Below, piece by piece: positions 16,295-24,155 of a DNA stretch of 60,841 nucleotides. The stretch is taken from positions 1 through 60,841 of the forward strand of contig CAYPTB010000033.1 of NCBI GenBank assembly GCA_964413535.1. The letters are read 5' to 3'. Source of the stretch: CAYPTB01 sp964413535 (lineage in GTDB: Bacteria; Planctomycetota; UBA1135; GCA-002686595). Numbering within the stretch: the stretch's first letter is position 1; the number at the start of each line of letters is the position of its first letter. A program made the translations under genes and the position numbers. Below the pieces are notes generated by a model. That model was not told where the DNA came from, did no database searches, and was given only the letters and a program-made list of their open reading frames with translations.

Positions 16295-18685
16295 ATGCGT
16301 CAGCTCGCCGCGATCGTCGCTCTCCTGATCACGGCCTCTGCGGCGAGCGCGCAGACGGTGCGGTTAGAGGTGAAGAGCCCGGAGGTCGTCGACGACGACT
16401 TCGGGAGCGCGATCGCCAACGTCGGGGACGTCGACGGCGACGGGTTCGCGGATCTCGGTGTGGGAGCGCCGGCGAGCAACCTGGGCGGCTCGGAATCGGG
16501 CGCCGCGTACGTGTACTCGGGTCGGACGGGGGAGCTCCTGCATTCCTTCCTCGGTGGGAGCGGCGATCAGCTCGGTAGCTCCCTGTGCGGGGCGGGGGAC
16601 GTCGACGGAGACGGCTTCGCAGACGTGCTCGTCGGCGCACCGCAGGCCACCGCGCAGCATTGGAACAAGGCTGGCGGTTACACGCGCATCTACTCCGGTC
16701 GCTCGGGCGAGGCGATCCGCAGCCAGGCGCCCAAAACGCCGACCCAAGGTTTCGGCACGGTCGTGGCCAACGTCGGAGACCTCGACGGCGATGGCATGGA
16801 CGACCTCGCTGCGAACGCTCCGATTCCGTTGTTCGACTACGTCAAGGTCTACTCAGGTCGCACCGGCAAGATCTTGCAGGCTCAGTTCTCCCCCTTCGCG
16901 GGTACGGTGTTCGGAAGCGCCTTGCTCGGAGTGGGCGACTTCGACGGCGACGGGCGCGACGACTATGCGGTCGGCGATCCCTTCGACTCGTGGACGGGGT
17001 GGGAGCACTCCTACTCCTGGATCCATTCCGGGGCGACGGGAGAAGTGCTCTTGCAGCTCTCCGGGTCCTTCCCGAACGACGGGTTCGCGGTCGCGCTGGC
17101 GACCCCCGGCGATCTCGAGGGGGACGGGAAGCCCGATCTGTGGGTCGGTTCGTGGGGAGGCTACGTGCGCCGGTACAGCGGTCCGGCGAGCGACCGAATC
17201 GTGCAGGAGATCCGATCGCCGCTGCAAGGTTTCGGTGGGTCGGTCGCGTGCGCCGACCTCGACCGCGACGGCTCGCTCGATCTGTTGGTCGGCGCACCGT
17301 ACTCGGGCGGGCTCGCCGGCGAGCAAGTCGGATCCGTGCTCGCGTTCTCCGGGCCGAAGGGACAGCGGTTGTTCCAGTTCGACGGCTCCGCGCCGCTCGA
17401 CCGGATCGGGACTTCGCTCGCCGCGATGGGCGATCTCGACGGCGACGGGTTCGAGGAATTCGCCGTCGGAGCGGGGAGCCGACGGGTGCTCGTCCTGTCA
17501 CCGGTCGACCTGCCGCTGTCGTCCGCGCACCCGCATCCGCTCGTCTCGACGGCGACGGGAGGCGCGGTGAAGTTCGAGCTCGACGCCGGACCCGCGTTCG
17601 AGTTCTTGCCCTACGTGCTCCTCGGCAGCGCGAGCGGAACCGCGCCGGGCGTCCCTCTCGGTTCGGGCGTCGTGCTGCCACTCGTCCCCGATGCGTACAC
17701 GGAAGCGATCCTCCACTCCCTCGGCTCGCCCACCTTCGCGGGTTTCTCCGGCGTGCTGAACGGAAGAGGTCGTGCGCGCGCCCGGCTCGACCTCTCGGGC
17801 GGTGTGGATCCCGCGCTCGTCGGGATCACGCTCCACCACGCGTTCGCCGCCTTCGACCCGGCCGGTTCCGCCCGCTTCGCGAGCAATGCCGTGCTCTCCG
17901 TCCTCGTGCCCGATCCGCGGGAGGTGCCGAGCTGCTCCTTCCCCGTGCCGCCGATCGGAAACGCCGGGATCGAGATCGTGTTCGACGTCTCCGACGCGGT
18001 CGACCCGAATGGATCGAGCATCGTCCACACTTGGGACTTCGGGGATGGGAGCTTTGCGACCGGCGCCGTGGTGGGCCACGCGTTCCCGTCCCCCGGCACG
18101 TACGCGGTGGAGCACCGTGTCGAGGACGAGGACGGGAATGCGTCCGCCTGCACGCGGTTCGTGCTGGTGGGCGCCTTCAACGAGCCGCCGACTTGCGCGT
18201 TCGCGGTCGAGTCGGTCTTCGGGGACTGGCGCTTCGATGCGAGCGGTTCCCTGGACGGCGACGGTTTCATCGAGCTCTACGAGTGGGACTTCGGCGACGG
18301 CACCTCGCTGCAGACCGACGGCCCGGAGACCTTCCATCCATTCGCGGCGCCCGGCACCTACACGGTGATCCTGACGGTCACGGATGACGACGGAGCGATC
18401 TCGACCTGTAGTCGGGTCGTGGTCATTCCCCGGAACGGCTCCCCGTTCTGTTCGTTCGAAGTCACGCCGTTCCTCGGTAGCTCGCTCTTCGATGCGAGCG
18501 GATCCGTGGACGACGACGGTTTCATCGAGCTCTACGAGTGGGACTTCGGCGACGGCACGACCGCGACGGACGGGCCCGTCACCCTTCATCAGTACTCCGC
18601 GGCCGGTACGTACGCGGTCACGCTGACGGTCACCGACGACGACGGAAGTTCCTCGACCTGCGCCGGGAACGTCGTCGTCCCGTGA
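16295..18685 (+). CDS. secreted seven-bladed FG-GAP propeller with three PKD domains (paralogue)
   Basis: The 796-residue product begins MRQLAAIVALLITASAASAQ, a clear signal peptide with cleavage near ASA-Q. Seven FG-GAP repeats follow (first DVDGDGFADLGVGAP, last DLDGDGFEEFAVGAG). The same connecting domain as in the preceding gene comes next, then three PKD domains with HTWDFGDGSF, YEWDFGDGTS and YEWDFGDGTT. The last two PKD domains share almost identical segments (DDDGFIELYEWDFGDGT), pointing to recent internal duplication. It is a tandem duplicate of the upstream gene, diverged mostly in the propeller loops. It is probably a surface or matrix protein. It ends 19 bp from the convergent CBS gene. 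Confidence 0.88.
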   Translation: MRQLAAIVALLITASAASAQTVRLEVKSPEVVDDDFGSAIANVGDVDGDGFADLGVGAPASNLGGSESGAAYVYSGRTGELLHSFLGGSGDQLGSSLCGAGDVDGDGFADVLVGAPQATAQHWNKAGGYTRIYSGRSGEAIRSQAPKTPTQGFGTVVANVGDLDGDGMDDLAANAPIPLFDYVKVYSGRTGKILQAQFSPFAGTVFGSALLGVGDFDGDGRDDYAVGDPFDSWTGWEHSYSWIHSGATGEVLLQLSGSFPNDGFAVALATPGDLEGDGKPDLWVGSWGGYVRRYSGPASDRIVQEIRSPLQGFGGSVACADLDRDGSLDLLVGAPYSGGLAGEQVGSVLAFSGPKGQRLFQFDGSAPLDRIGTSLAAMGDLDGDGFEEFAVGAGSRRVLVLSPVDLPLSSAHPHPLVSTATGGAVKFELDAGPAFEFLPYVLLGSASGTAPGVPLGSGVVLPLVPDAYTEAILHSLGSPTFAGFSGVLNGRGRARARLDLSGGVDPALVGITLHHAFAAFDPAGSARFASNAVLSVLVPDPREVPSCSFPVPPIGNAGIEIVFDVSDAVDPNGSSIVHTWDFGDGSFATGAVVGHAFPSPGTYAVEHRVEDEDGNASACTRFVLVGAFNEPPTCAFAVESVFGDWRFDASGSLDGDGFIELYEWDFGDGTSLQTDGPETFHPFAAPGTYTVILTVTDDDGAISTCSRVVVIPRNGSPFCSFEVTPFLGSSLFDASGSVDDDGFIELYEWDFGDGTTATDGPVTLHQYSAAGTYAVTLTVTDDDGSSSTCAGNVVVP

Positions 18686-18704
18686 CGACGTCGGTGGGTC
18701 GCCG

Positions 18705-19283
18705 TCAGTCCTCGCGGTCCTCGCGGGTCTCGTGCAGGCGGGCGCGGAGCTCGTCGAGCTTGTCGAGGAGCGTCGCGCGGCCGTGCCACTGGGCGTACTG
18801 GAGCTTCGAGCGCACTTCCTCGAGGCCGCGCTCGATGCTCTGGCGGACGTGCTCGAAGCGGCTCGAGGAGGGCGCGGTGCGGTAGCGGCTCGGCGCCTCG
18901 GCGGCCAGGTCGCGCAGCTCGCGCGTGAGCTCTTCGAGCAGATCGTCGAGGGTCACGATGCCCAGGATCTTTCCGTCGCGGACCACCGGAAGGCGGCGGA
19001 TGCCGTGATGCTTCATCAGTGCCACGACGTCGCGCAGCGGAGCGTCGGGCGCGACCGTGACGGGGTCCGAACTCATGACCGCGTCGACGCGTAGGGTGGC
19101 CGGCGCGTGCGAAGTGGCGATCGCGCGCAGGGCCAGGTCGCGGTCGGTCAAGATGCCCACCGGGCGCTCGTCCGCGTCGACGACGACGAGGCAACCCACC
19201 GCCTCGTGGCGCATCGCGCGGGCCGCGGCGTGCAGGCTCGAATCCCAGCGGATCGTCTCGACGCGTTTCAGGTGTCGTTCCAT
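18705..19283 (-). CDS. CBS-pair protein with charged C-terminal helix
   Basis: The 192-residue product has two CBS domains (about 5-125). They contain GCLVVVDADERPVGILTDRD and GIRRLPVVRDGKILGIVTLD. A charged helical tail (about 130-192) contains RQSIERGLEEVRSKLQ, which could form a coiled coil or bind a partner. It resembles stress-associated CBS proteins such as mycobacterial Hrp1, but with the extra tail. The start is ATG at 19283 with GGGAGGGAG just upstream. It lies 2 bp after the stop of the upstream CBS gene on the same strand, so the two form an operon. Confidence 0.92.
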   Translation of the reverse strand: MERHLKRVETIRWDSSLHAAARAMRHEAVGCLVVVDADERPVGILTDRDLALRAIATSHAPATLRVDAVMSSDPVTVAPDAPLRDVVALMKHHGIRRLPVVRDGKILGIVTLDDLLEELTRELRDLAAEAPSRYRTAPSSSRFEHVRQSIERGLEEVRSKLQYAQWHGRATLLDKLDELRARLHETREDRED

Positions 19284-19285
19284 GG

Positions 19286-19750
19286 CTACTCCCTCCCGAA
19301 GACGGCCGAGCCGTCGCGGCTGCGGGAGCTTCTGCGTCCGAGCTCGTTCCTGACGACGGCGGCGAGGTCGCTGAGGTCGTGCGCGAGGAGCTGCAGCATG
19401 TCGTCCGCCGTGACGACTCCCGCGAGCTCTCCCTTCGCGTCGACGATCGGCAGCCGCCGGATGCCGTGGCGACGCAAGAGCAGGACGGCGTCGTCGACTC
19501 CGGCGTCGAGGGGCAGCACGACGAGCTCCGCGTTCATGCAGTCCGCGACCGTGCAGGCCGCGGGATCGAGCTCGCCCTCGAGCACGAAGAGCGCGAGGTC
19601 GCGATCGGTGACGATCCCCACGGGGCGCCGGTCCTCCACGACGATCAGCGACCCGACGCCGAAGCGCTCCATGCGGCGCGCCGCGTCCATGGCGTTCGCC
19701 GTGGGCTCGATCGTTCGGGGCTCCTTCACGAGCTCTCGCGGCAGACGCAT
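19286..19750 (-). CDS. CBS-pair protein
   Basis: The 154-residue product contains two CBS domains with GVGSLIVVEDRRPVGIVTDR and GIRRLPIVDAKGELAGVVTA segments and a short Ser/Arg-rich end. It is the first gene of a two-gene operon with the longer CBS-pair protein, whose second CBS repeat is similar (HGIRRLPVV against HGIRRLPIV), so the pair probably arose by duplication. AAAGGAA lies upstream of the ATG at 19750. The tandem UspA gene lies next upstream on the same strand, 79 bp away, and may share the transcript. Confidence 0.92.
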   Translation of the reverse strand: MRLPRELVKEPRTIEPTANAMDAARRMERFGVGSLIVVEDRRPVGIVTDRDLALFVLEGELDPAACTVADCMNAELVVLPLDAGVDDAVLLLRRHGIRRLPIVDAKGELAGVVTADDMLQLLAHDLSDLAAVVRNELGRRSSRSRDGSAVFGRE

Positions 19751-19829
19751 CTTCTCGTTCCTTTCCGGGCTCCGGTCGCGTTCCCAGCCGTTGCAGGATG
19801 ATCGCAGATCGAGCGTCGAAGCGCTCGTC

Positions 19830-20717
19830 CTACGGCTTCACCGGCGTGACGAAACCCTCCGGCTTGACCGTCAGGAGCGAGCACCCGATCTGGCCGATGA
19901 CGCGCTCGGCCGTGTTCCCCATCAACATGCCGGGAACCCCGGTGCGCGAGAGCGTGCCCATCACGACCAGGTCGGGATCGATCGCTCCGATGCCCTCGAG
20001 GATGGCGCGCTCCGGCGAGGTGCAGCCGACGTGCAGGAGCGGAGACACGCCGGCTTCCCCGCCGAGCGCGGTCAAGATCCCGTCGCGCAGCGTCGACTCG
20101 TGCTCCACGACGCGGCGACCGAGCTCCGCGGCGGAGATCCGTCCCGCCTCGAGCTGGAACTCCATCGTCTTCTGCCAGGCGTGCACGACGTGGAGCTCCG
20201 CTCCCGACATCTCGGCCAAGCTCGCGCCGAGCCGCGTGACCTGCGCGCCGACGGGGGAGAGGTCCGTCGCGGCGAGAACGCGCCGGTACGGGAGGCTCCG
20301 CTCGGGCGCCACCACCCAGACCGGGCTCGGGCACACGCGCAGGAGCTTCAGCGCGTTCACGCCGAGCAGCCGCCTACCGGAGTGCTCCCGTCGCGCGACG
20401 AACACGAAGTCGCTCCGGAGACGAGCGGCGCGTCGAGCCAGGGCGAGCCACGGGCGTTCGTCCGCGAAGACGACTTCGACCGGGACGTTGCCCTTTCGCA
20501 GCTCGAGGGCCAGCGCCTCCAGCGCGCGAACGGCCGCCTCGCCGGGAGGATCCGCGCGGTCGTCGCGCTCCTCCCAGGTCGAGTACACGAGCGCGATGCG
20601 AGCCTGCGAGCGGGAGGCGATCCACAACGCATGGCGAGCGGCATTGAGGCTCGCCGGCGTGACCGCGCGGGAATCCGCGTCGAGCTCGACGCCTACGGCA
20701 AGGTCTCGGTTCGTCAC
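19830..20717 (-). CDS. tandem UspA-type protein with degenerate nucleotide motifs
   Basis: The 295-residue product has two UspA-fold halves, each ending in the expected hydrophobic strand (PSPVWVVAPE and CSLLTVKPEG). The first half has REHSGRRLLGVNALKLLR and the second GTLSRTGVPGMLMGNTAERV. Neither keeps the full G-2x-G-9x-G-S/T pattern, so ATP binding is doubtful, as in UspE-like proteins. I chose the GTG at 20717 because GGAG lies 5-6 nt upstream and the UspA fold starts directly after it; the open frame upstream is GC-driven. It is followed by two CBS genes on the same strand, giving a likely Usp-CBS-CBS operon. Confidence 0.87.
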   Translation of the reverse strand: MTNRDLAVGVELDADSRAVTPASLNAARHALWIASRSQARIALVYSTWEERDDRADPPGEAAVRALEALALELRKGNVPVEVVFADERPWLALARRAARLRSDFVFVARREHSGRRLLGVNALKLLRVCPSPVWVVAPERSLPYRRVLAATDLSPVGAQVTRLGASLAEMSGAELHVVHAWQKTMEFQLEAGRISAAELGRRVVEHESTLRDGILTALGGEAGVSPLLHVGCTSPERAILEGIGAIDPDLVVMGTLSRTGVPGMLMGNTAERVIGQIGCSLLTVKPEGFVTPVKP

Positions 20718-21067
20718 GGGATCTCCAGTGTTCCTGCGGCGGCGTCTTCCCCCGCGCGGGAGCGAAAGCGTAATGGCGACATGCCGCCGGGAACCGGGCG
20801 AGATACGGGAATCCCGAGGGTACGCCCTCTCCGACGCAGGAGTACGTCCCCGGGCCACCTCGAGTCTCTCGGTTCCCGAACGGAAACCAGAGGCGCGCGC
20901 GACTCGGTTCGCTCCCGACGGAAGCTGCGGGCTGCGGCTTCGGGGGGAAGGCTCCCGAAAGCCGGAACGTGCGAGCGGCCTCGAGGCGCGACTCTGGCCC
21001 CGGGCGTATGCTGGAGCGGGGGGACCGCGGCGCGTAGACTTCCCGCCCATTTTTCTGGAGAGGAACC
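20718..21067. other. intergenic region, 350 bp, divergent Usp/CBS promoters
   Basis: This spacer lies between the divergent UspA and CBS genes. I see no credible coding frame. On the plus strand, a TAGACT -10-like box (21035-21040) and GGAGAGGAA before the CBS start are visible. The rest shows only scattered GC-rich short inverted sequences with no clear pattern. Confidence 0.4.
21035..21040 (+). promoter_or_regulatory. -10-like box TAGACT before CBS gene
   Basis: TAGACT lies 27 nt before the CBS start at 21068 and would give a leader of about 20 nt containing the Shine-Dalgarno GGAGAGGAA. This is a leadered promoter, unlike the nine leaderless candidates. Confidence 0.4.
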
Positions 21068-21715
21068 ATGATGAAGGTCGGAGATTGGATGTCGCGACAG
21101 GTTCAATCCTGCCGCGTGGGCGACACGCTGAACGACGTAGCGCATCTCTTCTGGAGCAAGGATCGGGGGTGGATCCCCGTGCTCGACACGAGCGACCGCC
21201 TCGTCGGCGTCGTCACGGATCGCGACACCTGCCTTGGCGCGCACTTCGCCGGTCGGCCGCTCTTCGACATTCGCGTGAGCGAGGCGATGGCGCGCGACGT
21301 GCGCACGTGCAAGGCGACGGAGGAGCTCGCGGGCGCGGCCACTCGCATGGGCGATCACCGCGTGCGCCGGATGGCCGTGATCGACGACGACGGCTACCTG
21401 ATCGGCGTGCTCGCGCTCGCCGACGTGGCGCGCGCGGCGGTGCACGGGAAGGACGAGAAGGAGCGCCACGATCTCTCCGGAGTGCTCGCGCACATCCTGG
21501 CCGCGGTCACGGCGAGCTCCACCGAAGCCCTGCAGCCGAGCGCCGTGATCCCCGCCGCTCCGCGCAAGGAGCCCGCGCTCCAGAAGGAGACGAAGGCGCC
21601 GCTCCCCGCGACCCCGGCCGCCAAGCCCGACCCGCTCGCGAAGACCCCCGCGGGCAAGAAGCCGGGCGACGGCGGATTGCGCCCGAACGGCCCCGGGCGC
21701 CGTCCGCGCGCCTGA
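21068..21715 (+). CDS. CBS-pair protein with Lys/Pro/Ala-rich tail
   Basis: The 215-residue product has two CBS domains (about 4-125) with MKVGDWMSRQVQSC at the start and GVVTDRDTCLG and GVLALADVARAAV loops. A low-complexity basic tail of about 60 residues follows, rich in Lys, Pro and Ala, ending PGRRPRA. Such a tail could bind nucleic acid or acidic partners; this is inference. The ATG at 21068 follows a good Shine-Dalgarno; the next codon is also ATG (21071) and may be used. It is divergent from the Usp-CBS-CBS operon and converges on the cupin gene 9 bp away. Confidence 0.9.
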   Translation: MMKVGDWMSRQVQSCRVGDTLNDVAHLFWSKDRGWIPVLDTSDRLVGVVTDRDTCLGAHFAGRPLFDIRVSEAMARDVRTCKATEELAGAATRMGDHRVRRMAVIDDDGYLIGVLALADVARAAVHGKDEKERHDLSGVLAHILAAVTASSTEALQPSAVIPAAPRKEPALQKETKAPLPATPAAKPDPLAKTPAGKKPGDGGLRPNGPGRRPRA

Positions 21716-21724
21716 CGCGGTGCT

Positions 21725-22246
21725 TCAGGGCCCAGGCGGCGAATCGTCCGACCTGGGCCCTGCGCGTTTCTGGGCGGAGCGCTCCATGCGCGCGCGGAGT
21801 TCCGCGTTGCGGGCGGCCACCGCCGGATCGCCCGCGTACCAGGGCGGCACGTCCTCGTAGTGAGGGACGCCGTCGTCGATGAGGTAGCGCGAGCACGCGT
21901 TCTCGGGATAGCCCACCGGAACCGCGCCCGCGCAGACCACGAAGAGGGACGCGTCGTCGGCCGCGCGCAACGCGCGCCGAACGGTTGGAGCGACCCGCAC
22001 CACGTCCCCGCGCGAGAGCGGGAGCTCCTTCCCGTCGAGCAGGATGCGCCCCGCTCCCTCCACGACGACGTACAGCTCCTCCTGACGAGCGTGGCTGTGC
22101 GTGAAGGTGTAGCCCTGACCCGCGGGGAGTCGGATCAATCCCAACCCGACCGCCGTCGCACCGAGTCGCCGCCACGGCGAGGTGAGCGGCGGCAGGCTTT
22201 CGAAATCGAAGTGCGCGACGCTGAAAGATGCGCTTTCGGAGTCCAT
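21725..22246 (-). CDS. cupin-domain protein
   Basis: The 173-residue product has a single cupin barrel (about 30-115). Metal-ligand candidates sit in FTHSHARQEELYVVVEGAG (H-x-H-x5-E type), and the second cupin half has LPLSRGDVVRVAP. A C-terminal extension (about 120-173) contains Tyr and acidic residues and no known motif. Small cupins of this kind can be isomerases, dioxygenases or ligand sensors; the substrate cannot be told from sequence. The start is ATG at 22246; no Shine-Dalgarno is evident, but TACACT on the minus strand overlaps the TAGAAT box of the divergent ferredoxin gene. Confidence 0.82.
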   Translation of the reverse strand: MDSESASFSVAHFDFESLPPLTSPWRRLGATAVGLGLIRLPAGQGYTFTHSHARQEELYVVVEGAGRILLDGKELPLSRGDVVRVAPTVRRALRAADDASLFVVCAGAVPVGYPENACSRYLIDDGVPHYEDVPPWYAGDPAVAARNAELRARMERSAQKRAGPRSDDSPPGP

Positions 22247-22308
22247 CCCGTGTTGCTCGCGGCGGGGGGCCCGAGTGTAGAATCCCCGCCCCCGAAAGGA
22301 ACGCTGAT

Positions 22309-22647
22309 ATGACCTACGTCGTCGCCGAGCCCTGCGTGAAGTGCAAGTTCACGGACTGCGTGGACGTATGCCCCGTCGACTGTTTCTACGAGGGCGAGAA
22401 CTTCCTCGTCATCAACCCCGACGAGTGCATCGACTGCGGCGCGTGCGTCCCGGAGTGCCCCGTCGAGGCCATCTTCCCGGAGGACGAGCTCCCGGCGAAG
22501 TGGGAGGAGTACACGAAGCTCAACGCGCAGCTCGCGGAGAAGTGGCCCAACATCTCCGCCAAGCAGGACCCGCTCGACACCGCCGAGGAGTTCCGCGAGG
22601 TCGCCGCCAAGCGCACGCTGCTCTCCGACAAGCCGGCGACGCGGTAG
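22309..22647 (+). CDS. fdxA: 7Fe ferredoxin FdxA
   Basis: The 112-residue ferredoxin has the cysteine spacing of Azotobacter-type 7Fe ferredoxins, shifted by one residue. C9, C17 and C50 would bind [3Fe-4S]; C21, C40, C43 and C46 would bind [4Fe-4S]; C25 is the usual extra cysteine and C12 is also present. The C-terminal 60 residues (WEEYTKLNAQLAEKWPNI) are typical of FdxA. It is a cytoplasmic low-potential electron carrier. Mycobacterial FdxA is induced by hypoxia through DosR. The ATG at 22309 has AGGA about 8 nt upstream; a TAGAAT box lies near 22279. It is divergent from the cupin gene. Confidence 0.96.
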   Translation: MTYVVAEPCVKCKFTDCVDVCPVDCFYEGENFLVINPDECIDCGACVPECPVEAIFPEDELPAKWEEYTKLNAQLAEKWPNISAKQDPLDTAEEFREVAAKRTLLSDKPATR

Positions 22648-22688
22648 GCGGCGACGCTGGTTCTCGGGGCTCGACTCGTCGCACCGAG

Positions 22689-22694
22689 TAGGAT
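22689..22694 (+). promoter_or_regulatory. -10-like box TAGGAT, leaderless promoter candidate
   Basis: TAGGAT ends 6 nt before the ATG at 22701. Its position argues that the DUF4926 gene starts at 22701 and not at the internal ATG 22761. Confidence 0.4.
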
Positions 22695-22700
22695 TCTGGA

Positions 22701-22994
22701 ATGGCCGGTCGCAGTAGGCGTCTACGTCGACACTTCCGTGATCGGCGGCTGATCCTGACCATGAGATTCAAGCTGCTGGACACCGTTGTGCTGAACCGCG
22801 ATCTGCCGGACCGCGGCTTGCGGACGGGCGATCTGGGAGCGATCGTCCAGATCTACGACCCCGATGGCCTCGAAGTCGAGTTCATCAGCGCGTCGGGAAG
22901 GACGGAGGCCTTGATCACGCTGAAGGAGTCCGATGTTCGCGCCGTCGCCGACGGCGACCTGATCTCGGTCCGCCGGCTCGATCGTTCGGCGTGA
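22701..22994 (+). CDS. DUF4926 domain protein
   Basis: The 97-residue product has a DUF4926-like core from about residue 21 (FKLLDTVVLNRDLPDRGL, then GDLGAIVQIYDPDGLEVEF). An Arg-rich N-terminal extension of 20 residues precedes it if translation starts at 22701. The core alone would begin at ATG 22761. A TAGGAT box 6 nt before 22701 favours the longer form; neither start has a Shine-Dalgarno. The domain is a small SH3-like barrel found beside many accessory genes; its role is unknown. It lies at the left edge of the less GC-rich patch that also holds the broken desaturase and HicAB. Confidence 0.72.
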   Translation: MAGRSRRLRRHFRDRRLILTMRFKLLDTVVLNRDLPDRGLRTGDLGAIVQIYDPDGLEVEFISASGRTEALITLKESDVRAVADGDLISVRRLDRSA

Positions 22995-23058
22995 GGGCTG
23001 CGACTCCGCAGGTTCCAACATCCCGAGCTCGCTCCTCCCGACACCCGAGTGCGAGGGG

Positions 23059-23214
23059 TTGCCTCCCACCGACTGGGTCGCCACCCGCGAGCAAGCGTTG
23101 ACCGAGCAGGACGTCGTCGCGCAAACCCACGCATGGAAGGAGCGCAAGCGACAGTTCATCCAACGGCAGATTCTCATCGCCCGCAATGTGCTCACCGATC
23201 AGGGTTGGCTGTGA
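23059..23214 (+). CDS. possible short ORF coupled to the desaturase remnant
   Basis: This frame encodes about 51 residues from a TTG (LPPTDWVATREQALTEQD through QRQILIARNVLTDQGWL). Its composition is more protein-like than that of the competing frames. The stop TGA overlaps the GTG of the desaturase remnant (GTGA), as in translationally coupled gene pairs. I recognise no family. It may be a real small gene or the 3' end of a truncated upstream gene; the frame is open to 22995. No good ribosome binding site is visible. Confidence 0.3.
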   Translation: MPPTDWVATREQALTEQDVVAQTHAWKERKRQFIQRQILIARNVLTDQGWL

Positions 23215-23687
23215 CCAAGTCGACCGAAGCCGAAGCGCTGAACGGAGGCAGCCGTTACATGCTGCGCGACATCGCGATCCTCGCCGTCTGGCAGACCGCG
23301 CTGATCGGCTGCCTCACTTTCTTCATCGGCTGGTGGGCCTACTCGGTGCTCTGGATGCTGCCGGTCTAGGTCTTCACCTACTGCTGCGACCAGATCCGCT
23401 TCTTCCTCGAGCACAGCCACCCGGAGCCCGACGCGACCGCCGACGAGCGCCGCTTGATCACCTGCACGTCGACCCCGCTCGAGCGCCTCTTCCTCGCGCC
23501 GAACAACATGAACTTCCACGCGGCCCACCACTTGTGCACGTCCATTCCTTATTACGCGTTGCCCAAAGCCGACCGCCTCGTCCGCTCCCCTCCCGGCGCC
23601 GAAGGCCTGATCTGGCGCCCGTCGTACGTCGGGGCGCTTGCCCATTACTACCGCGCACTTCCCTTGCCCAACTGTCGGCGCGCATAG
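23211..23687 (+). pseudogene. fatty acid desaturase remnant with internal TAG
   Basis: One frame encodes the C-terminal half of a membrane fatty acid desaturase, broken by a TAG at 23367-23369. Before it are a hydrophobic pair of helices (ILAVWQTALIGCLTFFIGWW). After it come RFFLEHSHPEPDATADE and the third histidine box in NFHAAHHLCTSIPYYALP, with a normal C-terminus. The first two histidine boxes are absent, so the N-terminal half has been lost as well and the product could not be an active di-iron desaturase. The frame starts with GTG at 23211, overlapping the preceding short frame. Sequencing error could explain the TAG but not the missing half. Confidence 0.75.
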
Positions 23688-23957
23688 GCACGCATCACTC
23701 GGAGCCCGAGCCTGAGCCGTCGCCGACGGTTAACCGATTTCGAGGTGAAAAGCCGAAACCGCGCTGGAAAGCCGTTGTCGCTGGCTACGACGGTCTACAC
23801 GTCTTCGCCGCCGACCCATGAGAATTAGGTGGGGATGGGCACGAGAGCTTCAACGGTGATGTTGGTGAGTGACGAAGAAAACCAGCTCGAAGGTTGGGCG
23901 ACCGAATCCAGCGGCGCACTTCGTGCGCCACGGATGGCGAGAGGGTGACGGTCGGTC
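23688..23957. other. intergenic region, 270 bp, no gene seen
   Basis: This stretch between the desaturase remnant and hicA is less GC-rich than its surroundings. No reading frame with protein-like composition was seen. It should contain the hicAB promoter; GAGAGGGTGA near 23938-23948 is a possible ribosome binding site for hicA, though rather far upstream. Confidence 0.35.
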
Positions 23958-24155
23958 ATGCCGCCCAAGTTGAGGGACTTGATAGCCGATCTTCGAGCTG
24001 CGGGGTTCGTGGATCGAGGAGGCAAGGGAGGTCATCGGAACTTCGTTCACCCAAAGGTCATCCGTCCGGTGACAATCTCGGGAAGCGCGGGTGATGACGC
24101 GAAGCACTACCAGGTGCGAGCGGTTCAGCATGCTATCCAAGAGTCGAAAAAATGA
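23958..24155 (+). CDS. hicA: HicA-type mRNA interferase toxin
   Basis: The 65-residue product is a small HicA toxin with a double-stranded-RNA-binding-like fold. It has KLRDLIADLRAAGFVDRGG and the catalytic-His motif GGKGGHRNFVHP (H26), then PVTISG and a C-terminal helix. HicA cleaves mRNA unless neutralised by HicB. The gene overlaps hicB by 4 bp (ATGA), the usual toxin-first arrangement. The canonical GKGSH is GKGGH here, a mild change. The pair lies in a patch less GC-rich than the flanking DNA, consistent with horizontal acquisition. Confidence 0.92.
   Translation: MPPKLRDLIADLRAAGFVDRGGKGGHRNFVHPKVIRPVTISGSAGDDAKHYQVRAVQHAIQESKK

Noticed and set aside
22761..22994. DUF4926 gene starting at the internal ATG 22761
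   Set aside because: This start fits the domain boundary, but it lacks a ribosome binding site, whereas 22701 has a TAGGAT box at the spacing seen at other genes. It is kept as an alternative only.
23894..24094. A 66-codon frame overlapping hicA
   Set aside because: It is a frame-shifted shadow of hicA with no protein-like features; HicA is clear in the other frame.
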